Source: Janthinobacterium aquaticum (GTDB taxonomy: Bacteria; Pseudomonadota; Gammaproteobacteria; Burkholderiales; Burkholderiaceae_D). From it: a stretch of 64,000 nucleotides of DNA. The stretch is taken from the NCBI RefSeq assembly GCF_009208565.1, contig NZ_WFLK01000006.1, forward strand, positions 124,001 through 188,000, in the 5' to 3' direction. A program made the position numbers and the translations under genes. The stretch's first letter is position 1, and every line of letters begins with the position of its first letter. Below, one piece after another: positions 52,375 through 64,000 of this stretch. The notes under the pieces were generated by a model. That model did not search any database and was not told the DNA's origin. It saw nothing but the letters and a program-made list of their open reading frames with translations.

Positions 52375-52447
52375 GGAGAGGGCTGGGCAAATATGCCCAG
52401 CCCTTCGAATCCCACGCGCCCGCCCCGCAGGGGGCGGGCTCCTCTCC
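52375..52447. other. tRNA-Ser-like remnant or mosaic structure
   Basis: GGAGAGG and CCTCTCC, the exact tRNA-Ser acceptor arms, enclose two strong hairpins (AGGGCTGGGCA/TGCCCAGCCCT at 52379-52404 and GCCCGCCCC/GGGGCGGGC) and a T-loop-like TTCGAATCCCAC. No intact anticodon arm is seen. It may be a decayed tRNA or processing structure. Confidence 0.35.
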
Positions 52448-52457
52448 GCCGACACAA

Positions 52458-52488
52458 ATAAAAAAGCTCCCTTGCGGGAGCTTTTATT
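52458..52488 (-). terminator. terminator after tRNA-Ser copy 2
   Basis: AAAAAGCTCCC-TTGC-GGGAGCTTTT hairpin with T-tract, the duplicate of the terminator at 51768. Confidence 0.8.
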
Positions 52489-52491
52489 TGT

Positions 52492-52583
<92 letters not shown>

Positions 52584-52635
52584 AGGTACTGCTTCGCTAT
52601 TGCGGTCTTTCCTCACATCGCTGCGAGAAGGCAAG

Positions 52636-52641
52636 ATTATA
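52636..52641 (-). promoter_or_regulatory. -10 element of tRNA-Ser copy 2
   Basis: TATAAT on the minus strand, at the same distance from the tRNA as in copy 1. Confidence 0.6.
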
Positions 52642-52671
52642 GCAGCCCGCAGCGAAAAGGGAAGCGATATT

Positions 52672-54018
<1,347 letters not shown>

Positions 54019-54054
54019 TCATTATGTGTTTTGCAGGCAGTGCAGCAACACCAA

Positions 54055-54258
54055 TCAGATCATTGCGGCTTTCTCTTCGGCAGAAAGGCGGCGTGCGCTG
54101 ACGGTCACCACCGGCATGCTGCTGTCGGCTGCCTGGGCTACCAGAGCGCTGCTGGCGGCGACATCGACGGTGCGTGCATCGGCGCTGGCGAAGCTGGCGG
54201 CAATGGCCAGGGTAGCGGCGGCGATAAAGGTGATTTCCATGTTTTTCAGTGCGTTCAT
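54055..54258 (-). CDS. small secreted protein of unknown function
   Basis: A 67-residue protein: a hydrophobic N-terminal region (FIAAATLAIAASFASADA) that looks like a signal peptide, then a short mature part with the motif VVTVSARRLSAEEKAA. The ATG at 54258 follows a good AGGAG site. No annotation-level domain recognised; short proteins of this layout seem common in this family, but that is recollection, not a search. It stands alone between serS and rarA. Confidence 0.65.
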   Translation of the reverse strand: MNALKNMEITFIAAATLAIAASFASADARTVDVAASSALVAQAADSSMPVVTVSARRLSAEEKAAMI

Positions 54259-54407
54259 GATCGGTTCTCCTGGTGGGTTTGACTGCTTGAGTGCAGCTGG
54301 TATGGTGTTACTTTAACCAGCTGCCCTTGCCAATTCCACCAGCTTGCGACCAGCCGCAAAAAACGCGGCGCGAACGGTAAAAAATGCGGATTGAAGCGAA
54401 ACGGCGG

Positions 54408-55715
54408 TCAGCCTTTGCCCGCCTTGCGGTCGAGTTCGCGCAGCCAGGCCAGCTTGTCGGCGATCTTGCTTTCCATGCCGCGCGGTACCGGCTTGTACCA
54501 GCCTGGCTCCGGCATGCCATCGGGGAAATAGGTCTCGCCAGCCGCATAGGCGTCAGGCTCGTCATGCGCGTAGCGGTAGGCGTGGCCGTAGCCCAGTTCC
54601 TTCATCAGTTTGGTTGGTGCATTGCGCAGATGCACCGGCACTTCGCGCGACTTGTCTTTCTTGACGAACGCCATGGCCGTATTGAAGGCGTTGTAGCCGG
54701 CATTGCTTTTTGCGGCGATCGCCAGGTAGATCACCGCCTGACCCAGTGCCAGCTCGCCTTCGGGCGAACCGAGCCGCTCGTAGGTGGCGGCTGCATCGTT
54801 GACCATGGTCATCGCGCGCGGGTCGGCCAGGCCGATATCTTCCCAGGCCATGCGCACGATGCGGCGCGACAGGTAGCGCGGATCGGCGCCGCCATCGATC
54901 ATGCGGCAGAACCAGTACAGCGCCGCATCGGGGTTGGAACCGCGCACCGATTTGTGCAGCGCCGAGATCTGGTCGTAGAAATTGTCGCCACCCTTGTCGA
55001 AACGGCGCGAATTGAGCGTCAATGCATTGTCGACAAAGGCCGCGTCGATTTTGGTGGTGCGGGTCGAACTGGCGGCCGTCTCGGCCTGTTCGAGCAGGTT
55101 GAGAAAGCGCCGCGCATCGCCGTCGGCGTAGCCGATCAGGGTATCGGCTGCTTGCGCATCGAATTCCAGGTGCTGCAGGGCTGAGCCTTGTGCCTTGGCC
55201 AGCAGCTGGCGCATCTCGTCATCATTGAGTGATTCCAGCACATACACCTGCGCGCGTGACAAGAGCGCCGAATTGACTTCAAAGCTCGGATTCTCGGTGG
55301 TGGCGCCAATAAACGTGACTAGGCCCGACTCGACAAACGGCAGCAGCGCATCTTGCTGCGATTTATTAAAACGGTGAATCTCGTCGACAAACAGCAAGGT
55401 ATGCTTACCGAACTGGTCGAGATTATGGCGCGCCTGGTCCATCGCGGCGCGGATATCTTTCACGCCGGCAAACACGGCCGACAGGGCAATAAATTCGCTG
55501 TCGAAAGCATTGGCCATCAGGCGCGCCAGCGTGGTCTTGCCCACGCCTGGCGGGCCCCACAAGATCATCGAATGGGCCTTGCCGGCTTCAAATGCCAGGC
55601 GTAGCGGCTTGCCGACGCCCAGCAGATGGGTCTGACCGATCACTTCATTGAGCGTTTTCGGGCGCAGTGCCTCGGCCAGCGGCTGGCGCGGTTCGGTGGA
55701 AAACAGGTCAGCCAT
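54408..55715 (-). CDS. rarA: replication-associated recombination protein RarA (MgsA)
   Basis: A 435-residue AAA+ ATPase acting at stalled replication forks, related to clamp-loader subunits and eukaryotic WRNIP1. Walker A is GPPGVGKTT, Walker [12 protein letters not shown], sensor 1 [12 protein letters not shown], and an arginine finger region follows in [11 protein letters not shown]. The C-terminal tetramerisation domain contains [20 protein letters not shown] start at the ATG at 55715; the open frame upstream runs through the lolA terminator. It follows lolA on the same strand. Confidence 0.95.
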   Translation of the reverse strand: MADLFSTEPRQPLAEALRPKTLNEVIGQTHLLGVGKPLRLAFEAGKAHSMILWGPPGVGKTTLARLMANAFDSEFIALSAVFAGVKDIRAAMDQARHNLDQFGKHTLLFVDEIHRFNKSQQDALLPFVESGLVTFIGATTENPSFEVNSALLSRAQVYVLESLNDDEMRQLLAKAQGSALQHLEFDAQAADTLIGYADGDARRFLNLLEQAETAASSTRTTKIDAAFVDNALTLNSRRFDKGGDNFYDQISALHKSVRGSNPDAALYWFCRMIDGGADPRYLSRRIVRMAWEDIGLADPRAMTMVNDAAATYERLGSPEGELALGQAVIYLAIAAKSNAGYNAFNTAMAFVKKDKSREVPVHLRNAPTKLMKELGYGHAYRYAHDEPDAYAAGETYFPDGMPEPGWYKPVPRGMESKIADKLAWLRELDRKAGKG

Positions 55716-55736
55716 AAGATTACCCCGTAAGAATAC

Positions 55737-55760
55737 AAAAGCCCCGCATCGCTGCGAGGC
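55737..55760 (-). terminator. terminator or attenuator after lolA
   Basis: On the minus strand GCCTCGCA and TGCGGGGC pair across GCGA and are followed by TTTT. It lies between the lolA stop and the rarA start, so it may only partly end transcription. Confidence 0.6.
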
Positions 55761-55786
55761 CGCTTGATACGCCGGTTGCGGCAGGA

Positions 55787-56428
55787 TCAATTATTGATGA
55801 CGTCGGCGCCTTTGGGCATGACAAATTTAAAGTGATCGGCTGGCAGCGACGGGTTTTTCTGGAAGTTGCCAAACGACAGTACCGAAGTCTGGCCGAACGA
55901 GTCGCGCAGTTCCATCGCTTCCGGCGTGCCATTGCGCAGGCCGATATTGATTTCGTCAAACGTGGTGTCTTTGGCCTTGGGCGTGGCTTTCAGCCATTCC
56001 AGGCCGTCGCGCGTGCCGGCCTCGGCCAGCGTGAAATTCTTTTCCAGGTCGTTGCTGCCAAACAGGATGGCGGCCGGCGAGGAGCCTAAAGCATCGCCCA
56101 GTTTCTTGACCGTCACCTGGCTCAGGTCCTTGTCGTAGATATAGAGCTTGTCGCCATCGGCCTGCAGCAGCTGCTCGTAGGGCTTCTTGTAAGTCCAGAT
56201 GAACTTGCCTGGACGGGCAAATTCAAACGTACCGCTGGCCGGGGTCGATGTTTTGGTTTTCGAGCCGGCCTCGGTTTTTTTCACCTGGCGCTGCACGAAG
56301 TCACCCTTGGCCGATTTGGTGCCGGCGGCGAACGCCTTGAATTGCTCCAGCGCGCTGGCCGAGGCGCCGGCGGCCAGTACCAGACCGGCCACGCCCAAAA
56401 CGATTTGTCTGATTGAGTTTTTCTGCAT
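55787..56428 (-). CDS. lolA: outer-membrane lipoprotein carrier protein LolA
   Basis: A 213-residue periplasmic chaperone that carries lipoproteins from the inner-membrane LolCDE complex to the outer membrane. The signal peptide ends near ASASA; the mature protein has the LolA beta-barrel motifs [34 protein letters not shown] and [17 protein letters not shown]. Length is typical. It starts nine bases after ftsK, so the two share a transcript. Confidence 0.94.
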   Translation of the reverse strand: MQKNSIRQIVLGVAGLVLAAGASASALEQFKAFAAGTKSAKGDFVQRQVKKTEAGSKTKTSTPASGTFEFARPGKFIWTYKKPYEQLLQADGDKLYIYDKDLSQVTVKKLGDALGSSPAAILFGSNDLEKNFTLAEAGTRDGLEWLKATPKAKDTTFDEINIGLRNGTPEAMELRDSFGQTSVLSFGNFQKNPSLPADHFKFVMPKGADVINN

Positions 56429-56437
56429 CTTGTACCT

Positions 56438-58795
56438 TTATTCGCTACTGGTAGCCGGCACCAGGATTTCCCGGTTGCCATTGGACTGCATGGATGACAC
56501 CACGCCGCTGTTTTCCATCTGTTCAAGCAGGCGCGCGGCACGATTGTAGCCGATCCGCAAATGCCGCTGCACCAGCGAAATCGAAGCGCGGCGGTTTTTC
56601 AGCACCACCGCCACGGCCTGGTCGTACAACGCGTCGGCTTCGCCACCGCCCTCGCCGGCTGGCGCCCCTTCGGCACCGTCGCCCTCGAGCGTGCCGCCTT
56701 CAAGGATGCCGTCAATATAGTTCGGCTCGCCCTGCAGCTTCAGATGGCTGACCACGCGGTGCACCTCATCATCGGACACAAAGGCGCCATGCACGCGCAT
56801 CGGCAAACCGGTGCCGGGCGGCATATACAGCATGTCGCCCATGCCCAGCAGCGTTTCGGCGCCCATCTGGTCGAGAATGGTGCGCGAGTCGATCTTGGAC
56901 GACACCTGGAAAGCAATCCGGGTCGGGATATTTGCCTTGATCAGACCGGTAATCACATCAACAGATGGGCGCTGCGTGGCCAGAATCAAGTGCAGGCCGG
57001 CGGCGCGCGCCTTTTGCGCGATACGCGCAATGAGCTCTTCCACCTTCTTGCCCACCACCATCATCAGATCGGCCAGCTCGTCGATGATAATCACGATGGT
57101 CGGCAGTTTTTCCAGCGGCTCGGGCGAATCGGGCGTCAGGCTGAACGGGTTCGGGATATGTTCTTCGCGCTTGGCGGCCTCGGCAATCTTCGCGTTATAG
57201 CCGGCCAGGTTACGCACGCCCATCTTGCTCATCAGCTTGTAGCGGCGCTCCATCTCGTTGACGGCCCAGTTAAGCGCATGGCCGGCCTGGCGCATATCGG
57301 TCACCACCGGCGCCAGCAGATGCGGAATGCCTTCATACACCGACATTTCCAGCATTTTCGGATCGATCAGAATCAGCCGCACATCGAGCGGATCGGCCTT
57401 GTACAGCAGCGACAAAATGGTAGCGTTGATGCCCACCGATTTGCCGGAACCGGTGGTACCGGCCACCAGCAAGTGCGGCATCTTGGCCAGGTCAGCCACC
57501 ACTGGCTTGCCAGCGATATCCTTGCCCAGTGCAATAGTCAGGCTCGATACGCCGTCGTTATACACCTTGGAGCCGAGGATTTCGGTCAAGCGCACGATCT
57601 GGCGCTTGGTGTTGGGCAATTCGAGCGCCATGTAGTTTTTGCCCGGAATGGTTTCCACCACGCGAATCGAGGTCAGCGACAAGGACCGCGCCAGGTCGCG
57701 CGCCAGGCCGACGATCTGGCTGCCCTTGACGCCCGTGGCCGGCTCGATTTCATAGCGCGTGACCACCGGGCCGGGGTAAGCGGCCACGACCTTGGCGTCC
57801 ACGCCAAAGTCGGACAATTTCTTTTCAATCAGGCGGCTGGTAAATTCCAGCGTTTCAAGCGACACGGTTTCGACCACCGTTGGCGCTTCGTCGAGCAGGG
57901 AGAGCGGCGGCAGCTTGCCGTCGCCATTGACTTCAAACAATTGTGTCTGGCGCTCTTTTTCCACCCGCTCTGACTTGACGACCGTCACCACCTGCGGCTC
58001 GATCTTGACCGGCGGCGCAGCCACATGCTTCTCCACATGTTTGGCGCGCTCCGTTACCACCGCCTCGTCGCGGCGTACGGCCGCCACTTCGCCCTGACGG
58101 CGGTCTTCACGGTCATGGTAGCGCAGCACAAACCAGTTGAACGTGCCTTCGATGGTGGCGCCGATGCGCTCGGCCACCTGCAACCATGACACATGGAAAA
58201 ACAGCGAAAAACCGAGGGCAAACAGCAACAGCAGCAGCAAGGTTGCACCCGTAAAGCCGAACGCCACGTGAGCGCTGTGGCCGGCCAACTGGCCCAGCAC
58301 GCCACCGGGATCGCGCGGCAGTTGCACATGCAGGCTCTTGGCCATGCGCAGGTATTCCAGGCCCATGCTGCCGATCAGCATGATGGAAAAGCCGACAATG
58401 CGGATCAGCATCTCGATATGGTGTTCGCGCTCGACCTCTTCCTCCTGCTCGAGCAGGAAGCGCCGGCTCAGCCGGCGGTAGCCGTTCCAGACCGTGCGCA
58501 GCAGCCACACGCACCACCACCACGCGGAAAAGCCGAAGATATACAGCAGCAGATCGGAAAAAGTCGCGCCCAGCCGGCCGCCCAAGTTGGCGACCCGGTC
58601 GACACTGGTGGCGTGCGACCAGCCCGGGTCGAGCTTGTTGAAGCTGGCCAGTATCAGCACGAAATACAGCGCAAAGGCAGCCAGCGCGAACCAGCGCGCC
58701 TCGCTCAGCAGCCGTACCAGCCGGTTAGGCAGGGGCCGGCGGACGACCGGTTTGCGGGTATAGCTATTGGAAGTGGCCTGGGCTGGTTTAGTCAT
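56438..58795 (-). CDS. ftsK: DNA translocase FtsK
   Basis: A 785-residue inner-membrane DNA pump that resolves chromosome dimers at the division septum. The N-terminal ~200 residues hold four membrane helices. A shortened charged linker follows, then the motor domain with Walker [15 protein letters not shown], Walker [14 protein letters not shown] and [21 protein letters not shown]. The C-terminal gamma winged-helix domain ([24 protein letters not shown]) reads KOPS sequences. The linker is shorter than in E. coli FtsK, as is normal for many bacteria. Confidence 0.96.
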   Translation of the reverse strand: MTKPAQATSNSYTRKPVVRRPLPNRLVRLLSEARWFALAAFALYFVLILASFNKLDPGWSHATSVDRVANLGGRLGATFSDLLLYIFGFSAWWWCVWLLRTVWNGYRRLSRRFLLEQEEEVEREHHIEMLIRIVGFSIMLIGSMGLEYLRMAKSLHVQLPRDPGGVLGQLAGHSAHVAFGFTGATLLLLLLFALGFSLFFHVSWLQVAERIGATIEGTFNWFVLRYHDREDRRQGEVAAVRRDEAVVTERAKHVEKHVAAPPVKIEPQVVTVVKSERVEKERQTQLFEVNGDGKLPPLSLLDEAPTVVETVSLETLEFTSRLIEKKLSDFGVDAKVVAAYPGPVVTRYEIEPATGVKGSQIVGLARDLARSLSLTSIRVVETIPGKNYMALELPNTKRQIVRLTEILGSKVYNDGVSSLTIALGKDIAGKPVVADLAKMPHLLVAGTTGSGKSVGINATILSLLYKADPLDVRLILIDPKMLEMSVYEGIPHLLAPVVTDMRQAGHALNWAVNEMERRYKLMSKMGVRNLAGYNAKIAEAAKREEHIPNPFSLTPDSPEPLEKLPTIVIIIDELADLMMVVGKKVEELIARIAQKARAAGLHLILATQRPSVDVITGLIKANIPTRIAFQVSSKIDSRTILDQMGAETLLGMGDMLYMPPGTGLPMRVHGAFVSDDEVHRVVSHLKLQGEPNYIDGILEGGTLEGDGAEGAPAGEGGGEADALYDQAVAVVLKNRRASISLVQRHLRIGYNRAARLLEQMENSGVVSSMQSNGNREILVPATSSE

Positions 58796-58967
58796 TCTGG
58801 GAAGTACTGCAAGGTGGAAAATGTTTCTGTCAGGGAATTTCCCATTATAAGCAAGTATTCTAAGACATATAAGCTCCAGACCATCTCACGATACGTCTGC
58901 TTGGTCGCCTTGGTCTATAATCAGGCATTGCTTGCGTCAGAACAACACCATCTTGTGCCTGGCGTGA

Positions 58968-59963
<996 letters not shown>

Positions 59964-59971
59964 GCAGCGCC

Positions 59972-60643
59972 ATGGCCTCGATGAAAGACTTTGCTGACCT
60001 GAAAGCGGTCAGCAAGCAATTGCGCGAGCAGGCCGAAGCGCGCGCGCAAGCCGAGGCCGAGCGCGCACGCACGGCCAAGGTGCAGGCACTGGAAGGCAAT
60101 CTGTTCAAGGCCAGTATCGGCGGCGTCAAGCGCCTGCCGGAAAGCGACCGGTATGTCCCGAGCGCGCCGAAGACCAGCACTGCGGCGCCCGCGCCGGCGC
60201 GCAAGCTGAGCCAGGCAGAAGACGATGCGGCCGTGCTGCGCGAGTCGCTGTCGGATCTGTTCGAGGTCGACCACTACCTGGAGAACGATCCGGCGCTCAA
60301 TTACGCCGCGCCCGGCATTGGCCCGGACGTGGTGAAAAAGATGCGCAAGGGCCACTGGCCGATCCAGGACGAACTCGACCTGCACGGCCTGCGCCGCGAC
60401 GAGGCGCGCGACAGCATCGGCGCCTTTCTCGGCCACGCCACGCGGCGCAAGCTGCGCTGCGTGCGCGTGATTCATGGCAAGGGCTTCGGCTCGAAAGGCC
60501 AGGAACCGGTTCTGAAATCGATGGTGCACAGCTGGCTGGTGCAAAAAACCGAAGTGATCGCCTTTTGCCAGGCGCGCCGCTCCGAAGGCGGCGATGGCGC
60601 GCTGGTGGTGTTGCTGGCCTCAGCCTTGCAGGCGGTGCGCTAG
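59972..60643 (+). CDS. Smr-domain protein
   Basis: A 223-residue protein. The first ~70 residues are charged and Ala-rich, probably coiled-coil. The C-terminal Smr (small MutS-related) domain has the family's two motifs: DLHGLRRDEAR and VIHGKGFGSKGQEPVLK. Smr domains bind or nick nucleic acids; in bacteria, relatives act on collided ribosomes or DNA. It directly follows trxB and is probably co-transcribed. Confidence 0.92.
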   Translation: MASMKDFADLKAVSKQLREQAEARAQAEAERARTAKVQALEGNLFKASIGGVKRLPESDRYVPSAPKTSTAAPAPARKLSQAEDDAAVLRESLSDLFEVDHYLENDPALNYAAPGIGPDVVKKMRKGHWPIQDELDLHGLRRDEARDSIGAFLGHATRRKLRCVRVIHGKGFGSKGQEPVLKSMVHSWLVQKTEVIAFCQARRSEGGDGALVVLLASALQAVR

Positions 60644-60688
60644 GCGCACGTTCAGCCCCTCGTAAAAGTTATACCTAAGTTACACCAC

Positions 60689-60720
60689 CACGGCCCCGTT
60701 TGTCACCATTCGGGGCCGTG
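60689..60720. other. GC-rich hairpin between the Smr and TRIC genes
   Basis: CACGGCCCCG and CGGGGCCGTG are perfect 10-bp arms with a 12-base loop. There is no T-tract, so it is either a weak terminator for the trxB/Smr transcript or a structure before the next gene. Confidence 0.5.
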
Positions 60721-60732
60721 TCATGTTAACCT

Positions 60733-61395
60733 GTGGCTACTTTTCCCGCTACCACGCACGACTCCATGCTGCTACCGCAACTGACACCAGGTTCGCTGAT
60801 CAAACTGATTGAAGTGATCGCCATCCTGGTCGGTGCGTTTTCCGGTTTTATCGAGGCGCGCCGCAAGCGCATGGACCTGGTCGGCGTATTCGTGGTGGCC
60901 TTTATTACCGCGTTTGGCGGCGGCACGCTGCGCGATATCCTGCTCGACAAGCGCCCGCTGTTCTGGGTTTCGCACCAGGAATATGCCATCCTCATTTTCG
61001 TGCTGGCCCTGATCGCCGCGCCGCTGATCCAGCACCTGCGCCAGATCGTGTCAGAACGCCTGATCATCGTGGCCGACGCCATCGGCCTGGGCATGTTTGC
61101 CATTGCCGGCGTGGCCGAAGCCATGCGCGCCGGCATGCCGATCTTTATCGCCTCGATGATGGGAGTGATTACCGGCATCTTCGGCGGCGTGCTGCGCGAC
61201 ATTATCTGCAACGAAGTGCCGATGGTCTTTCGCGACGGCAAGCCCTACGCCATCTGCGCCTTTATCGGCTGCTGGGCCTACCTGCTGCAAATGCACTTCG
61301 GCGCCGAGCACGACTTTGCCCTGTGGACCAGCGCCGCCAGCATCACCATCATGCGGCTGGTGAGCTGGAAATTCGATATGCGGCTGAGCGGGTAG
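60733..61395 (+). CDS. TRIC/UPF0126-family membrane channel protein
   Basis: A 220-residue inner-membrane protein with about seven helices in two repeats, each carrying the family motif (GGGTLRDILLDKRPLFWV and GGVLRDIICNEVPMVF). Relatives of this YicG/TRIC family are trimeric cation channels, although the bacterial function is mostly unproven. The start is uncertain: GTG at 60733 or ATG at 60766; neither has a strong ribosome site. Confidence 0.88.
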   Translation: MATFPATTHDSMLLPQLTPGSLIKLIEVIAILVGAFSGFIEARRKRMDLVGVFVVAFITAFGGGTLRDILLDKRPLFWVSHQEYAILIFVLALIAAPLIQHLRQIVSERLIIVADAIGLGMFAIAGVAEAMRAGMPIFIASMMGVITGIFGGVLRDIICNEVPMVFRDGKPYAICAFIGCWAYLLQMHFGAEHDFALWTSAASITIMRLVSWKFDMRLSG

Positions 61396-61407
61396 TAACA
61401 ACAACGC

Positions 61408-61522
61408 AGGGTCAGTTCCGCCATTTGGACACAAGCTGGGCTGTAGCAATCACGGCTTTGCAACCGGAGACATATTCTTGCTCATACAGATGAGGCTGTG
61501 TCTGATTGGCGGAACTGACCCC
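61408..61522. repeat. GGGTCAGTTCCGCCA-bounded element, second locus
   Basis: GGGTCAGTTCCGCCA at 61409-61423 and its inverted copy TGGCGGAACTGACCC enclose about 83 bp. The termini match those of the cluster at 3.0-3.3 kb; the interior is different but has similar short words (GACACAAGCTGGGCTGTAGCA versus CGACCTCAGCCGTAGCAG). Confidence 0.75.
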
Positions 61523-61543
61523 GAGTTGCAGGGTATGGGCGGA

Positions 61544-63612
<2,069 letters not shown>

Positions 63613-63711
63613 GATGATGGCTATTTCGTTTATTAATTTTATTAAACAAGCGGGCAAGCGGAGCTGGCCCCGGCGGTGCGCAGGCCGATGGCGGCGGGCC
63701 GAAAGTGAAGA

Positions 63712-64000
63712 ATGCACACGACAACGATGAATTATCGCACGGGTATCGTCTCGACTCTGGCTGAAATTGGCGAAGCTGCCTGGACCGGACTGCTGGCGCA
63801 GCAAGCCGAAGCCAATCCTTTTCTCTCCTATGCGTTCCTGCATGCGCTGCACGAGTCGCGCTGTGCCAGTATCGAATCGGGCTGGCAGCCCAACTATCTG
63901 GTGCTGTGGCAAGGCGACACGCTGGCCGCCGCCCTGCCGCTGTACCTGAAAATGCACTCCTACGGCGAGTATGTATTCGACTGGGCCTGGGCCAACGCCT
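63712..64000 (+). CDS. GNAT/FemAB-like acyltransferase, 3' end outside window
   Basis: The first ~96 residues only. The segment LLAQQAEANPFLSYAFLHAL followed by WQPNYLVLWQGDTLAAALPLYLKMHSYGEYVFDWAWA resembles the N-terminal half of the COG3146/DUF482 group of GNAT-like proteins. I chose the ATG at 63712; another in-frame ATG is at 63727. It is divergent from nadE. Confidence 0.65.
   Translation, partial: MHTTTMNYRTGIVSTLAEIGEAAWTGLLAQQAEANPFLSYAFLHALHESRCASIESGWQPNYLVLWQGDTLAAALPLYLKMHSYGEYVFDWAWANA

Noticed and set aside
63613..63957. N-terminal extension of NadE
   Set aside because: It runs opposite the GNAT-like gene and has no homology features; NadE length is normal from 63612.

Overview
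The window reads as chromosomal DNA of a GC-rich betaproteobacterium of the family Oxalobacteraceae, probably the Massilia / Duganella / Janthinobacterium group. This is inferred from protein character, codon use and gene order (serS, rarA, lolA, ftsK, trxB; glnB beside nadE), not from a database search. It mixes housekeeping genes with sugar, iron and surface-adhesion functions. I see no prophage, IS transposase, CRISPR array, rRNA or replication origin.

Layout. 1-3.0 kb: a MORN-type repeat protein (cut by the window edge) coupled to a leucine-rich-repeat protein, then a block of short repeats. 3.4-10.4 kb: a secreted orphan protein, htpG with a clear sigma-32 promoter, a MocR-type regulator divergent from an EamA exporter, and an aminotransferase. 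10.5-13.1 kb: a haem/haemoglobin-type TonB-dependent receptor with a Fur box. 13.1-18.9 kb: an FGGY kinase divergent from 3-hydroxybutyrate dehydrogenase, an acetoacetate-decarboxylase-like protein that overlaps tail to tail with an Aer-like chemoreceptor, and a small secreted protein. 19.1-23.4 kb: an S9 peptidase and a phytase-like lipoprotein with a Pho-box-like promoter element. 23.5-32.7 kb: a mannitol/polyol uptake and oxidation operon (mtlEFGK, mtlD and two tandem AraC regulators) divergent from a LamB-type porin. 32.8-33.3 kb: a decayed sulfotransferase gene.

33.4-49.1 kb is the most striking region: a two-partner secretion locus with an outer-membrane TpsB transporter and a 4640-residue TpsA adhesin. 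The adhesin has an extended signal peptide, a TPS domain, a GLUG-rich region and about 36 tandem YDG modules of about 267 bp, some duplicated or homogenised recently. An AT-rich region of about 450 bp lies upstream.

49.7-64 kb is mostly housekeeping: a 3-hydroxyisobutyrate-dehydrogenase-family oxidoreductase, hisC, two identical tRNA-Ser(CGA) genes in a duplicated cassette beside serS, a small secreted protein, rarA, lolA, ftsK, trxB, an Smr-domain protein, a TRIC/UPF0126 membrane protein, glnB, nadE and the start of a GNAT-like gene.

Two families of short non-coding repeats recur. One is a paired hairpin with GTAGGTCGGATTA ends, at four places. The other has GGGTCAGTTCCGCCA termini, near 3 kb and 61.4 kb. 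I found no clearly new multi-gene system. The best candidates for something undescribed are the MORN/LRR pair, the dual-regulator mannitol operon with its operator array, the repeat-driven giant adhesin, and the short repeat families.
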